Source of the DNA: an uncultured Eubacterium sp.
GTDB taxonomy: Bacteria > Bacillota > Clostridia > Lachnospirales > Lachnospiraceae
Direction of reading: 5' to 3'
DNA length: 64,000 nt
Assembly (NCBI GenBank): GCA_910584065.1
Contig: CAJTZN010000007.1
Coordinates: forward strand, 34,749 to 98,748
Shown in pieces: positions 8,599-17,962 of the stretch. The first letter of the stretch is position 1, and each line of letters opens with the position of its first letter. The notes below the pieces were generated by a model, which saw only the letters and a program-made list of their open reading frames with translations, made no database searches and was not told the origin of the DNA. The position numbers were made by a program, and so were the translations under genes.

Positions 8599-10593
8599 TT
8601 AAAACACCCCCACCAGACCCCTCACCGCAAACGCCGCGATCCAGGCCACGCCGATCTGGAAAACCACGACGAAGACCGCCCATTTCCGGTTCAGTTCTTT
8701 CGCCACCGTAGAAATCGCCGCCACACATGGCGTATAGAGCAGCGTAAAGATCAGAAAGACAAACGCCGTCGCCGGAGAAAACACTTCCGCCAGCACATCG
8801 GGCAGCATCGCCGTAGTCGTCCCCATCAAAACGGCCGCCGAGCTGACCACCGCCTCCTTCGCCGTAAACCCGACGACAAGAGACGTGCACATACGCCAGT
8901 CCGCAATCCCGAGCGGCGCAAACACCGGCGTCAGAACATGCCCGATCGAGGCCAGCATACTGTCCGCGCTGTCCTCCACCACATTGAACCGTATATCAAA
9001 TGTCTGCAAAAACCAGATCACGATAGACGCCACAAAAATAATGGTAAATGCCCTCGTAATAAAATCCTTTGCCTTATCCCACAAAAGCATACCGACACTT
9101 TTCGCGCTCGGCAGTCGGTAATTCGGCAGTTCCATCACAAACGGCACCGGTTTTCCGCGAAACAGCGTCTTATTAAAAATAAGCCCGCACAATACCGCCA
9201 TCAGAATACCCGTCAGATAGAGGGCGATCATCACCAGCCCGCGGTACCGCGGGAAAAAAGTCAGCGTAAAGATTCCGTAGATCGGCAGCTTCGCGCTGCA
9301 GCTCATGAACGGCGTGAGCAGTATCGTCATCTTGCGGTCGCGCTCGCTTGACAGCGTGCGCGCGGACATGACAGCCGGAACCGTGCAGCCGAACCCGATG
9401 AGCATCGGCACAAAACTCCTTCCCGAAAGTCCAATCTTCCGGAGCAGTTTATCCATGACAAACGCGACCCTGGCCATATACCCGCTGTCCTCCAGAATCG
9501 ATAAAAAGAAAAACAGGATGACAATGACCGGCACAAATGACAGCACGCTCCCCACACCGGTAATGATCCCGTTTACGACAAGGGAGCACACGACAGGGTT
9601 CACCTGCAGCCGGTTCATGCCCTGCTCCACAAACGCGCTGACCGCATCGATCCCCTCCCCGAGCAGATCCGACAGCCAGCTTCCGACCGAGCCAAACGTC
9701 AGCGCGAAGATCAGAAACATGATGCTGAGAAAAATGGGTATCGCCAGATACTTATTCGTCAAAACCCGGTCGATTTTCACACTCCTGGCGTGCTGCAGGC
9801 TCTCTTTCGGCTTGACGACCGCATCCTTTACGATTTTATCTATAAACGTATACCGCATGTCAGCAATAGCCGCCTTGCGGTCAGTTTTCATTTCGCCTTC
9901 CATTTCGGTGACACTGTGCTCGATCATATCGATCTCATTTTCGGATAGTTCGAGCGACGCCAGCAGCGGCTCATCGCGCTCCACCAGTTTCGACGCCACG
10001 AAGGCCGCGGGAATACCGATATTTTCGGCATGATCCTCGACCAGGTGCGCCACGGCATGAAGCGTGCGGTGTACCGGACCCGAACAGAAGTCCTGCCGCT
10101 TCGGTTTCCTCTTCGCCTTCGCCGTCTTTAACGCCGTATCGATCAGTTCATCCACGCCCTCATTTTTGCTGGCCGAAATAGGCACGACCGGCACGCCCAG
10201 TTCCTCTTTCAGCGCATTGACCTTGATCGTCCCGCCGTTCGCCCGGACCTCATCCATCATGTTCAGCGCGATCACCATCGGAATATCCAGCTGGATCAGC
10301 TGCAGCGTCAGATAAAAATTGCGCTCGATATTGGTAGCGTCAATGATGTTGATAATGCCGTCGGGATGTTCTTTCGTCAGAAAATCCCGGGTCACGATCT
10401 CCTCCTGCGTATACGGGGAAAGAGAATAGATCCCCGGCAGATCGACCACTTCGTCACTCGTCCCCCGGATCTTCCCCACCTTGCTGTCCACCGTCACGCC
10501 CGGGAAATTCCCGACATGCTGATTTGCTCCTGTAAGCTGGTTAAAAAGTGTTGTTTTTCCACAATTCTGATTTCCTGCCAGTGCAAACTTCAT
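8599..10593 (-). CDS. feoB: Ferrous iron transporter FeoB
   Basis: GTPase-coupled Fe(II) uptake permease in the cytoplasmic membrane. The N-terminal G domain has G1 GNQNCGKTT (residues 6-14), G3 DLPG and G4 NMMD, followed by a helical spacer and a hydrophobic C-terminal half with the two Gate repeats (SFVPMLIGFGCTVPAV is typical). Its 664 residues are slightly short for FeoB, and the C-terminus ends soon after the last membrane helix with no Cys-rich FeoC-like tail. I use the internal ATG because GGAGG lies 7 nt before it; an upstream ATG 10 codons earlier has no comparable site. It follows feoA after 115 bp. Confidence 0.95.
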   Translation of the reverse strand: MKFALAGNQNCGKTTLFNQLTGANQHVGNFPGVTVDSKVGKIRGTSDEVVDLPGIYSLSPYTQEEIVTRDFLTKEHPDGIINIIDATNIERNFYLTLQLIQLDIPMVIALNMMDEVRANGGTIKVNALKEELGVPVVPISASKNEGVDELIDTALKTAKAKRKPKRQDFCSGPVHRTLHAVAHLVEDHAENIGIPAAFVASKLVERDEPLLASLELSENEIDMIEHSVTEMEGEMKTDRKAAIADMRYTFIDKIVKDAVVKPKESLQHARSVKIDRVLTNKYLAIPIFLSIMFLIFALTFGSVGSWLSDLLGEGIDAVSAFVEQGMNRLQVNPVVCSLVVNGIITGVGSVLSFVPVIVILFFFLSILEDSGYMARVAFVMDKLLRKIGLSGRSFVPMLIGFGCTVPAVMSARTLSSERDRKMTILLTPFMSCSAKLPIYGIFTLTFFPRYRGLVMIALYLTGILMAVLCGLIFNKTLFRGKPVPFVMELPNYRLPSAKSVGMLLWDKAKDFITRAFTIIFVASIVIWFLQTFDIRFNVVEDSADSMLASIGHVLTPVFAPLGIADWRMCTSLVVGFTAKEAVVSSAAVLMGTTTAMLPDVLAEVFSPATAFVFLIFTLLYTPCVAAISTVAKELNRKWAVFVVVFQIGVAWIAAFAVRGLVGVF

Positions 10594-10707
10594 CTCATAC
10601 CTCCATATGTGTACTCCCTTCACTCCACAGGCCGAACGCTTTCCCAGGTCACTCTGTCCCCGACTCTCTTTGACCTTATTCGGCCGTTCCCTGGCCCTCT
10701 TTCCGCC

Positions 10708-10929
10708 TTACACGTCAATTTCGATCATCTCCGCGTCCTCGCACCGGAGTGTCAGTTCATATCCCCGCAACATGATCTCGATCGGATCGCCCATCGGCGC
10801 GACTTTCCGCACCATCACTTCCGTCCTCGGCGTGAGGCCCATATCCAAAAGCCTGTCCCGCAGCGCCCCCTGTCCATGGACTGCCGTGATCTTCGCCCGT
10901 CTGCCTATTTCCAGTTTATCCAGTGTCAA
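10708..10929 (-). CDS. feoA: Ferrous iron transport protein FeoA, TTG start
   Basis: Small SH3-like cytosolic partner of FeoB (73 residues). It has the family pattern LEIGRRAKI, GALRDRLLDMGLTPRTEV and a C-terminal RCEDAEMIEI segment. The start codon is TTG and its second and third bases belong to the TGA stop of the upstream helicase gene (TTGA). AGGAGG 8 nt upstream supports it, and no ATG fits. The coupling ties iron uptake to the gltX-helicase transcript. No Fur box was recognised ahead of it. Confidence 0.9.
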   Translation of the reverse strand: MTLDKLEIGRRAKITAVHGQGALRDRLLDMGLTPRTEVMVRKVAPMGDPIEIMLRGYELTLRCEDAEMIEIDV

Positions 10930-12885
10930 TTTGTTTTCCTCCTGATCTCCTCTATAAACCGAGACGGCTCCATTTCCTTATGGAACCTCTCTGCCGTGTA
11001 AGATAAATAAAGATGCTCCCTCGCCCTCGTCATCGCCACATACAAAAGCCGTCTCTCTTCTTCCAGATTCCCATCCTCCACCGAGCGCTGGTATGGCACA
11101 ACCGCCTCGTTCAAGTCGGGCAGAAACACCACATCGAACTCCAGACCTTTCGAGGCGTGCATCGTCATAATCGCGACGCCGCGCCCATCGTCCCCGGAAT
11201 CTCCTGCCGCCTCCGCATTCCCTCCCTGCGGGCCACTCCCCCCTCTCTCATGGCTGCGGTATTCCCCGCCACTCCGACGGCGATCCCCACCATATCGGCG
11301 GCGTTCCCCGCCAAATCGGCGGCGCTCCTCGAGCTGGCGCCCGTACTCCTCGATATGGGCAAACCACGCCTGCACGGTGTCAAACTCCGAAGCGTCCTCT
11401 TTCAGTTCCTCCACGACCTCCTCCCAGTCACCCACTGACACATTCCGCTCTGCCGCGTATTCACACAAAAAATCGTGATAACCGATGACTTGGTAAATAT
11501 AATCGAGCGCACTGTACGGCGTCATCGTCTTCATCGCGAACAGATCATTCTGCAACGTGTTGATGCGCTCGCACATATACGGCTTGTCCCGGTAATATTC
11601 GTACAGCATACCAAATGACATGTCCTGCGCCCCGAACGCCGCCCGGCTGATATAGCGCCTGGGCCGGTTGGCGATTTTGAGAAAATGGGAGCGGTCCCTC
11701 TCTCCCTGTGCCAGTTTGAGATACGTGATCAAATCTTTGGCAATCCAGTGCTCAAACACGTTCGGCATCGCATCCTTCATCACAAACGGAATATTGTACT
11801 CCATCAGTTTCCTCGAGAGGACGTTCATCTGTCTGGCCGTCCGGAACAAAACCGCGATCTCCTCCGGCCCGGTACCTTCCTGCAAATATGCCCGGATCTT
11901 CTGCACAACGGCGTCAGCCTGTGACAGCACATTCGCGTACCTCGACACATGCACGGCATCCCCCTCTCCCCGCATCGCCTCTAACTGCTTGCCATACCTT
12001 TTCTTATTATGGGAAATGAGCCTCGCGGCCGCCTCCAGGATCTGCGCGCGGCAGCGGTAATTCCCGCTGATCGTAACCTGTTTCAGATCCGCGTATTCTT
12101 TCGGAAACGAGAGCATGATATCCGGCCTGGCCCCCCGGAACCCGTAGATCGACTGGTCGTCGTCGCCGACGATGAACAGATTGTTTTGCGGCCGGGCAAG
12201 CATCCGGATATTCTCGTACTGGAGCCGGTTGATGTCCTGAAACTCATCGATCAGTATATACGAAAACCGCTTCTGCCAGGCCGCCAATATATCGGGCCGC
12301 GCCCGGAACAGCTCATACGTGTACATCACCATATCGTCAAAGTCCAGATAGCGGTTCTTCTGCACACGGCTCTGATAACCGTTGTAGATCTGGCGGAAAA
12401 TTTCCTCCGGGCAGGTCGTGGAATAATAGTGTTCGATATCCGTCCCCTCGCCCTTGATGCGGCTGATCTCCCTTTCCACATCTTCCAGAAATTCCTTCTT
12501 ATCCTCGATATCATCGTATTCGGTTTCCATCAGTGCCTCTTCCAAAAAGCGGTATTTGAGCGGCGCCGTTACAATATCCTTCGCTTCATAGTGATACGCC
12601 GCTTTCAGTATTTGGAAAAACAGGGAGTGAAACGTTCCGAACCGGATTGGAAGCCGCTTATTTCCCGTGAGTACCTCAAAACGCTCCCGCATTTCTACGG
12701 AAGCCGCTTTGGAAAATGTGACAACCAAAATGAGGGCAGGGTTTACGCCTTCTTCTTCGATCAAATACCGGACCCGGTTGGTAATAACCGTCGTTTTACC
12801 CGCTGCCCGGACCCGCGAGGCACATAAAAGGCCCCCCGATATGCCTGATCGCCATGTCCTGTGCTTCACTGAAATTCATCCTCAT
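10926..12885 (-). pseudogene. UvrD/PcrA-type SF1 helicase, frameshifted inside Walker A
   Basis: A superfamily-1A DNA helicase of about 652 residues once repaired: DEFQD (Walker B), GDDDQSIYGFRGA, GNYRC, and a C-terminal TMHASKGLEFDVVF and VAMTRAREHLYL. The true N-terminus (MRMNFSEAQDMAIRHIGG) lies in another frame, which stops at TAA directly after GPGSG; the rest (KTTVITNR...) continues in the +1 frame. Removing one base from a GGG run at 12799-12801 restores GPGSGKT. So either the gene is broken, the read has a homopolymer error, or frameshifting occurs. The start has AGGAG 10 nt upstream and lies 16 bp after gltX. A hydrophilic Arg/Gly insert before the ASKGLEFD motif is unusual (see repeat). 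It is shorter than PcrA and looks like a lineage-specific paralogue. Confidence 0.82.
11264..11332. repeat. Tandem 21-bp units encoding RRRxGG(E/D) in the helicase
   Basis: Three units of about 21 bp encode RRRFGGE, RRRYGGD and RRRSGGE, followed by a looser Arg/Gly/Ser tract. They form an RGG-like hydrophilic insertion between the two halves of the helicase 2A/2B region. Confidence 0.8.
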
Positions 12886-12901
12886 ACGCTTCTTTCTCCT
12901 T

Positions 12902-14386
12902 TCAGGCTTCCTCCAGTAACTCGATGCCCTTGCGTATTCTCCGCAGGGACTCGTCCTTCCCCAGTATTTCCATGATCTCATACGCGCCGCCCGGCGTCAT
13001 CTGCTTCCCGGATACCGCGGTGCGCAGCGGCCAGAGCGCCTGTCCGTTCTTGCAGCCCTTCTGCGCCACATAATCCATCGCCGTCTTCTCGATCGCCGGG
13101 ATCGAATAGTCCGCGAGCGCCTCAAAGAGAGGGAGCATTTCCCTCAGCGCCTCGAGCGAATTTTCCGCATTCGTCTTCATCTTCTTATGCGTGTACATGG
13201 AAATGTCATAGTCCGGAAGTTCCTCGAAAAAGTCGATCTTCTCCGTAATATCCGGGAACACCTCGATCCGCGTCTTCACGAGATCCGCGATCTTTTTCAG
13301 ATCCAGATCCTTTTTCACCGTCTCCCGGATGACCGGAAGCGCGCGCTCATAATAGGCCTCGTCGTCCATCTTCTTGATGTATTCCCCGTTCATCCAACGG
13401 AGTTTCACGATATCAAATACCGCCGGCGATTTGCTGATCCGCTTATAGTCAAACGACTCGATCAGTTCCGCGAGGGAGAAAAATTCCTTACTCTTTCCGT
13501 CCTCCGTAATATCCTCTTCCGAGGGGCTCCAGCCGAGGAGCGCCACGTAATTGACGACCGCCTCGGGCACAAAACCGAGTTCCATCAGATCCTCAAACGA
13601 CGCGTCGCCCCGCCGCTTGGCCAGTTTTTTATGAGTTTCATCGGTAATGGTCGGACAGTGCACATACACCGGAATCTCCCAGCCAAACGCCTCGTACAGC
13701 CGGTTGTATTTGGGCGCGCTCGACAGATATTCATTACCGCGCACGACATGCGTGATCTCCATCAGATGGTCGTCCACCACATTGGCAAAATTGTAAGTAG
13801 GATAACCGTCCGCCTTGATCAATACCATATCATCCAGTTCCTCATTCGGAGCCGTGATCGCGCCGTAGATCACATCGTCAAACGTCGTCTCTCCCTCGGT
13901 CGGGTTGTTCTGGCGGATGACATAGGGAACACCGGCCGCCAGTTTCTCTTCCACTTCCTCTTTCGACAGCGACAGACAGTGCTTATCGTATTTGGCCGCC
14001 ACTTTTCCGCTCTCTTCGGCATCCTTTCGCAGCTCCTCCAGCCGCTCTTTGGAACAGAAACAGTAGTAAGCCTCTCCTTTTTCCACAAGCTGCTTCGCGT
14101 ACTCCAGATACATGCCGGTTTTCGTGCGTTCACTTTGGACGTACGGCCCGTACCCGCCATCCTTGTCCGGCCCCTCATCGTGTTCCAGTCCGGCCTCCGC
14201 CATCGTCTTATATATCAAATCCAGCGCGCCTTCCACAAAACGTTCCTGATCGGTGTCCTCCACGCGGAGCAGGAAGTCTCCCCCCTCGTGTTTCGCGATC
14301 AGATAGGCGTAGAGCGCCGTTCTTAAATTTCCTACATGCATACGCCCGGTCGGGCTCGGTGCAAACCTCGTTCGAATCTTTTTCAT
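12902..14386 (-). CDS. gltX: Glutamyl-tRNA synthetase
   Basis: Charges tRNA-Glu (and, in bacteria lacking GlnRS, tRNA-Gln for later amidation). Class I signatures are APSPTGRMHVGN at residues 9-20 (HIGH equivalent HVGN) and KKLAKRRGD as KMSKS equivalent. The C-terminal anticodon-binding domain is complete, and 494 residues is normal. I use the internal ATG (MKKIRTRFAPSPTG) because AGAGGG lies just upstream; a longer start adds 12 residues without homology. It heads the minus-strand run gltX, helicase, feoA, feoB. A perfect 6-bp hairpin (GTACGG/CCGTAC) lies 17 nt before the start codon in the leader. Confidence 0.96.
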   Translation of the reverse strand: MKKIRTRFAPSPTGRMHVGNLRTALYAYLIAKHEGGDFLLRVEDTDQERFVEGALDLIYKTMAEAGLEHDEGPDKDGGYGPYVQSERTKTGMYLEYAKQLVEKGEAYYCFCSKERLEELRKDAEESGKVAAKYDKHCLSLSKEEVEEKLAAGVPYVIRQNNPTEGETTFDDVIYGAITAPNEELDDMVLIKADGYPTYNFANVVDDHLMEITHVVRGNEYLSSAPKYNRLYEAFGWEIPVYVHCPTITDETHKKLAKRRGDASFEDLMELGFVPEAVVNYVALLGWSPSEEDITEDGKSKEFFSLAELIESFDYKRISKSPAVFDIVKLRWMNGEYIKKMDDEAYYERALPVIRETVKKDLDLKKIADLVKTRIEVFPDITEKIDFFEELPDYDISMYTHKKMKTNAENSLEALREMLPLFEALADYSIPAIEKTAMDYVAQKGCKNGQALWPLRTAVSGKQMTPGGAYEIMEILGKDESLRRIRKGIELLEEA

Positions 14387-14523
14387 CGTTTCCCTCTTTT
14401 CTGTACGGCACTTCCGTACCATGGCTTGTTATTGTACATAAATGATGTTTGCGGCTGGCAGCGCGCAGACACAAACCAGCGAGCGAACTCCCTCCGCCCC
14501 ATTATCTTTCCGTAATACCCCTC

Positions 14524-14566
14524 AAAAAAACAGGCACCACAAACTTATTATACGTTGTGATACCTG
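14524..14566 (-). terminator. Rho-independent terminator after the xylanase operon
   Basis: On the minus strand a 12-bp stem (two G-U pairs) with a 12-nt loop is followed by seven T, 31 bp after the stop of the last xylanase gene. It separates the xylan operon from gltX. Confidence 0.85.
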
Positions 14567-14596
14567 TTTTGTAAAGAAAAATGATAGTTTCGTTAT

Positions 14597-16228
14597 TTAT
14601 TTCGCCGCATCCAAAAATTGCTGGAAGGACGGTTTTGGACTGTCAATGCTGTCCTTAAACAGCAGCGGTGAACTCTGCGCCCGCCATGAAATCGTATCAT
14701 ACAGACCCCAAATCGTGACACCCGTGATGCCCTTCGGACTGACGTTTACATCACGTTCCCTCTGCTTTCTCACGACAAGCCGCATAAAATCTTTGACAAA
14801 TGCCGCCTGATCCTCATCCGTCTCATTTTTATTCTTGTACTGCCACGTCTTCCCTTCATGGTCGTAGTTGATCGTAATATCCAACTCTGTGATCTGAACC
14901 TCCAGTCCAGTTGCCATAAAGCGGTCAAGCGCTGCTTCATATTCATCCAACGTCGGGCGTGTTATATCCACATGGCTCTGCATACCGATTCCATTACAGA
15001 TCTTCGCCGCTTCACCGGCATTGATGAAATCCACGAGCGCCACGACATCATCAATATTAAAGTACGTGTCGTAATCGTTATAACACAGCGTCACCTTGTC
15101 CTGGACCCCGTACTGCTTTACCATATCATATGCCAGTTGGAACGCTTTCTTTACATACGACGGTTCCATATCGTTATTTCCGTAAACACTGTCCCAAATA
15201 TGGCCCCATGACATGCGGTGCAGATACTCATTCACGACATCCCAGGCATAGACGATGCTTCCTGCTTCCCCGGTCAGCTCCTTTTCTTTCTCCATCACAT
15301 GTTTCATCACCGAACGCACATAGAACTCCAGTCTGGCATCCATGATCTCCGGTGTCGTATTTTTTTTGTCCGCATATTCCTCGGTAAAAAACCATCCCGG
15401 TGTCTGGCTGTGCCATACGAGTGTATGCGCGCGTACCTTCAGGCCATTATCATGCGCGACCTTTAACACCTGATCGATCGTCTCAAACTTTAACCGCGGA
15501 ACGACCGCTTCCGTATAATTGTCAGGCACGACATACCCCAGCGCCAGTGCCTCCTCTTTCGTGAGAGGATCTGCCTCTTTGCCGAGGACCGCATCCGGTT
15601 TCATCTCATTTTCCAGCGTAATACTGTTAAAATGTTTCTTCACAAACGCAAGCGTTTTCGCATCCTGTAGCTGCTGGCCTGCATTATAGTTCACACATGA
15701 CCCCATATACTGGAAGATCCCTTCATACGCTTTCCGAATGCTTCCCTCTTCCGCCGGCGGCAGGGTAACAACCGGTGGGATCGTCGGATTTCCTGACGCT
15801 GCTGCTGAAGCGGACGGAACCGATGTATTCGCCGCCGGTGCCGTCGGAACCGGTGTGGCGGATGGAGCGGCTGTCTTTATGTCAACCACCTTTTTCTTTG
15901 CCTTCACATTTACCGTGCATTTGAGGGTAACTGTCTTCTTTCCCTTTACTTTACACGTTACAGTTGCTTTTCCTTTCTTTTTCCCCGTCACTTTACAGCC
16001 GTATTTGCCGCTCTTTTTGACAGCCGCCGTCTTTTTACTGCTGCTCTTCCATGTAAGTTTGGCGCCTTTGGCCTTTGTAACCTTTAACGTCTTGCTCGAA
16101 CCAACTGTCAACTCCAATTTCTTTTTGGAAAGCTTGGGTTTTACCGTCTTTGCACCAGCATCCCCGGCCCCTGCAAAAAGCGTTACGCACATCGCCGCCG
16201 CAAGCATTCCTGCCATCAGTCTTCTCAT
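14597..16228 (-). CDS. Secreted endo-1,4-beta-xylanase, GH10, with N-terminal Ig-like module
   Basis: Cleaves internal beta-1,4-xylosidic bonds of xylan outside the cell. Domains: signal peptide (about 1-26), a Lys-rich bacterial Ig-like (BIG2-type) module (about 30-110), a Pro/Thr/Ala/Ser linker, and a GH10 barrel to the end. GH10 catalytic residues are E334 in WDVVNEYLHR (acid/base) and E448 in VQITELDIT (nucleophile); the VRAHTLVWHSQTPGWFF block is also typical. No sortase signal or SLH domain is seen; the Ig-like module and its many lysines may hold the enzyme on the cell wall (inference). It lies 34 bp after a paralogous xylanase and is the last gene before a strong terminator. Confidence 0.95.
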   Translation of the reverse strand: MRRLMAGMLAAAMCVTLFAGAGDAGAKTVKPKLSKKKLELTVGSSKTLKVTKAKGAKLTWKSSSKKTAAVKKSGKYGCKVTGKKKGKATVTCKVKGKKTVTLKCTVNVKAKKKVVDIKTAAPSATPVPTAPAANTSVPSASAAASGNPTIPPVVTLPPAEEGSIRKAYEGIFQYMGSCVNYNAGQQLQDAKTLAFVKKHFNSITLENEMKPDAVLGKEADPLTKEEALALGYVVPDNYTEAVVPRLKFETIDQVLKVAHDNGLKVRAHTLVWHSQTPGWFFTEEYADKKNTTPEIMDARLEFYVRSVMKHVMEKEKELTGEAGSIVYAWDVVNEYLHRMSWGHIWDSVYGNNDMEPSYVKKAFQLAYDMVKQYGVQDKVTLCYNDYDTYFNIDDVVALVDFINAGEAAKICNGIGMQSHVDITRPTLDEYEAALDRFMATGLEVQITELDITINYDHEGKTWQYKNKNETDEDQAAFVKDFMRLVVRKQRERDVNVSPKGITGVTIWGLYDTISWRAQSSPLLFKDSIDSPKPSFQQFLDAAK

Positions 16229-16262
16229 TTCTGTGTCAATTTCCTTTCTTTTATGATCACGA

Positions 16263-17930
16263 TTACTCTACCCAAAGCTTCGCCGCATCCATAAATGCCT
16301 GGAACGCAGGTTTCGGATCGTTTATATCTTTTCCAAACAGGAGCGGTTTAAAGTTTTTACGCCACGAATACGTATCGCACAGTCCCCAGATCGTAATTCC
16401 TGTGATACCTTTTGGACTGACTGTCTTATCACGCTGTTTCTGCTTGGTCACGATCAGTTTCATCAGATCTCCGACATATTTCGCCTGATCTTCGTCCGTC
16501 TGCCCTTTGTTCTGAACGGTATTCGCGTTATCCGGATCAAAGTTCGTCGTGACATCCATCTCCGTCACCTGGACTTCCAGTCCGGTCGCCAGGAACTTAT
16601 CCATCGCCGCGCCGTATTCATCCAGCGTCGGACGGTCTACATCGACATGCGTCTGCATACCGATACCGCCGCAGATCTTCGCCTCTTCTCCCTCGTTGAT
16701 ATAATTCACGAGCGATACGAGATCATCCGCGCAGAAATACGTGTCATAATCATTGTAGAACAAAGTCACCGTATCCTGTACGCCGTACTGTTTCAGCGTA
16801 TCATAGGCAAGTTCAAATGCTTTCTTCACATAAGTCGGCTGAAGTTCCATGTCGCCGTAAACCGTCATCCATGTCTTTGGCGTTGGATCATTGTCGCGGT
16901 GGAGATACTCATTTGTCACATCCCAGGCATAAATGATGCTTCCGGCCTTTCCTGCCACTTTCTGTTCCTGTTTCAACATATGATCCATCACCGTGCGCAC
17001 ATAGAACTCCAGTCTGGCGTCCATAACCTCCGGTGTAACCGCCTTTCCTCCGGTATAATTCCTGGAGAAGAACCAGTCCGGTGTCTGCTGATGCCACATG
17101 AGTACATGCGCGCGCATCTGAATTCCGTAGAACTTCGCCACCTCTATAATTCTGTCCAACGTTGCTAAATTCAGTTTTGGCACTTTATCTTCCGTGTAAT
17201 TGTCCGGAATAATATATCCAAGTTCAAGCGCTTCCTCCTTCGAAATCAGTTCAGCACCCCACTGGTTACCAAGAACGCCCGTCGGCTTCATCTCGTCCTC
17301 TAACGTAAAGCTGTTAAAGTTTTCTTTGACAAACTTCATCGTCGCCTCATCCTGCAGGTCATTATTTCCCCGCCAGCCATTATAGTTCAAACTGCTGCCC
17401 ATATGCGGGAAAATCCCCTGGTATCTCTTCAATATACTATTTGAAGTAAGATCCGGTTTCAGCCCCTGATCATCCGAAGCCGGTGCTGACGGCGCCGGAC
17501 TATTTCCTCCCGGAACAGCCGTATTTCCCGGTGCCTGCGTCTGTGGCGGCGCCGGGGTCGGGGTCGACGGGGTCGCTGTCTTCACCACGGATGGTACCGT
17601 CTTCTTTTTCACCGTCACCTTACATTTCAGCGAATACGTTTTCTTTCCTTTCACCTTGCATGTGATCACGGCGCTTCCTTTCGCCTTCGCCGTAACCTTT
17701 CCCCCGTATTTCCCGCTCTTTTTCACGGCCGCCACTTTTTTCTTATTACTCTTCCAGGTAATCTTCGCCCCTTTGGCTTTCGTTACCTTCAGCGTTTTTG
17801 TTTTCCCAGCCGTCAGCGTCAGCTTTTTATTCGAAAGCTTCGGCTTCGCTGCCGCGGCTGCCTCCGTGCTTCCCCCCATGACTGTCACGCACATTGCCAC
17901 AGCCAGCATTCCTGCTACACATCTTCTCAT
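16263..17930 (-). CDS. Second secreted GH10 endo-1,4-beta-xylanase with Ig-like module
   Basis: A close paralogue of the following gene with the same order: signal peptide, Lys-rich Ig-like module (KPKLSNKKLTLTAGKTKTLKV), Pro/Thr linker, GH10 barrel. Catalytic residues are E341 in WDVTNEYLHR and E457 in VQVTEMDVT. I start it at MRRCVAGMLAVAMCV, which matches the start of its paralogue and has AAAGGA upstream; a longer frame would overlap the kinase-like gene. Linker composition and loops near the substrate cleft differ between the two (MSWGHIWDSVYGN versus NDPTPKTWMTVYG), so they may prefer different xylans. The pair arose by tandem duplication. Confidence 0.95.
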   Translation of the reverse strand: MRRCVAGMLAVAMCVTVMGGSTEAAAAAKPKLSNKKLTLTAGKTKTLKVTKAKGAKITWKSNKKKVAAVKKSGKYGGKVTAKAKGSAVITCKVKGKKTYSLKCKVTVKKKTVPSVVKTATPSTPTPAPPQTQAPGNTAVPGGNSPAPSAPASDDQGLKPDLTSNSILKRYQGIFPHMGSSLNYNGWRGNNDLQDEATMKFVKENFNSFTLEDEMKPTGVLGNQWGAELISKEEALELGYIIPDNYTEDKVPKLNLATLDRIIEVAKFYGIQMRAHVLMWHQQTPDWFFSRNYTGGKAVTPEVMDARLEFYVRTVMDHMLKQEQKVAGKAGSIIYAWDVTNEYLHRDNDPTPKTWMTVYGDMELQPTYVKKAFELAYDTLKQYGVQDTVTLFYNDYDTYFCADDLVSLVNYINEGEEAKICGGIGMQTHVDVDRPTLDEYGAAMDKFLATGLEVQVTEMDVTTNFDPDNANTVQNKGQTDEDQAKYVGDLMKLIVTKQKQRDKTVSPKGITGITIWGLCDTYSWRKNFKPLLFGKDINDPKPAFQAFMDAAKLWVE

Positions 17931-17962
17931 CTCACTTACATCCTTTCTTGTCACTGTATGTC

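Noticed and set aside
12795..12802. Programmed +1 frameshift as the first explanation for the helicase
   Set aside because: No Shine-Dalgarno-like stimulator at the prfB distance and no known case in this family; a G-run error or mutation is simpler.
14403..14419. GTACGG/CCGTAC hairpin before gltX as a riboswitch or T-box
   Set aside because: Only a 6-bp stem with a 5-nt loop; no conserved core and no terminator.
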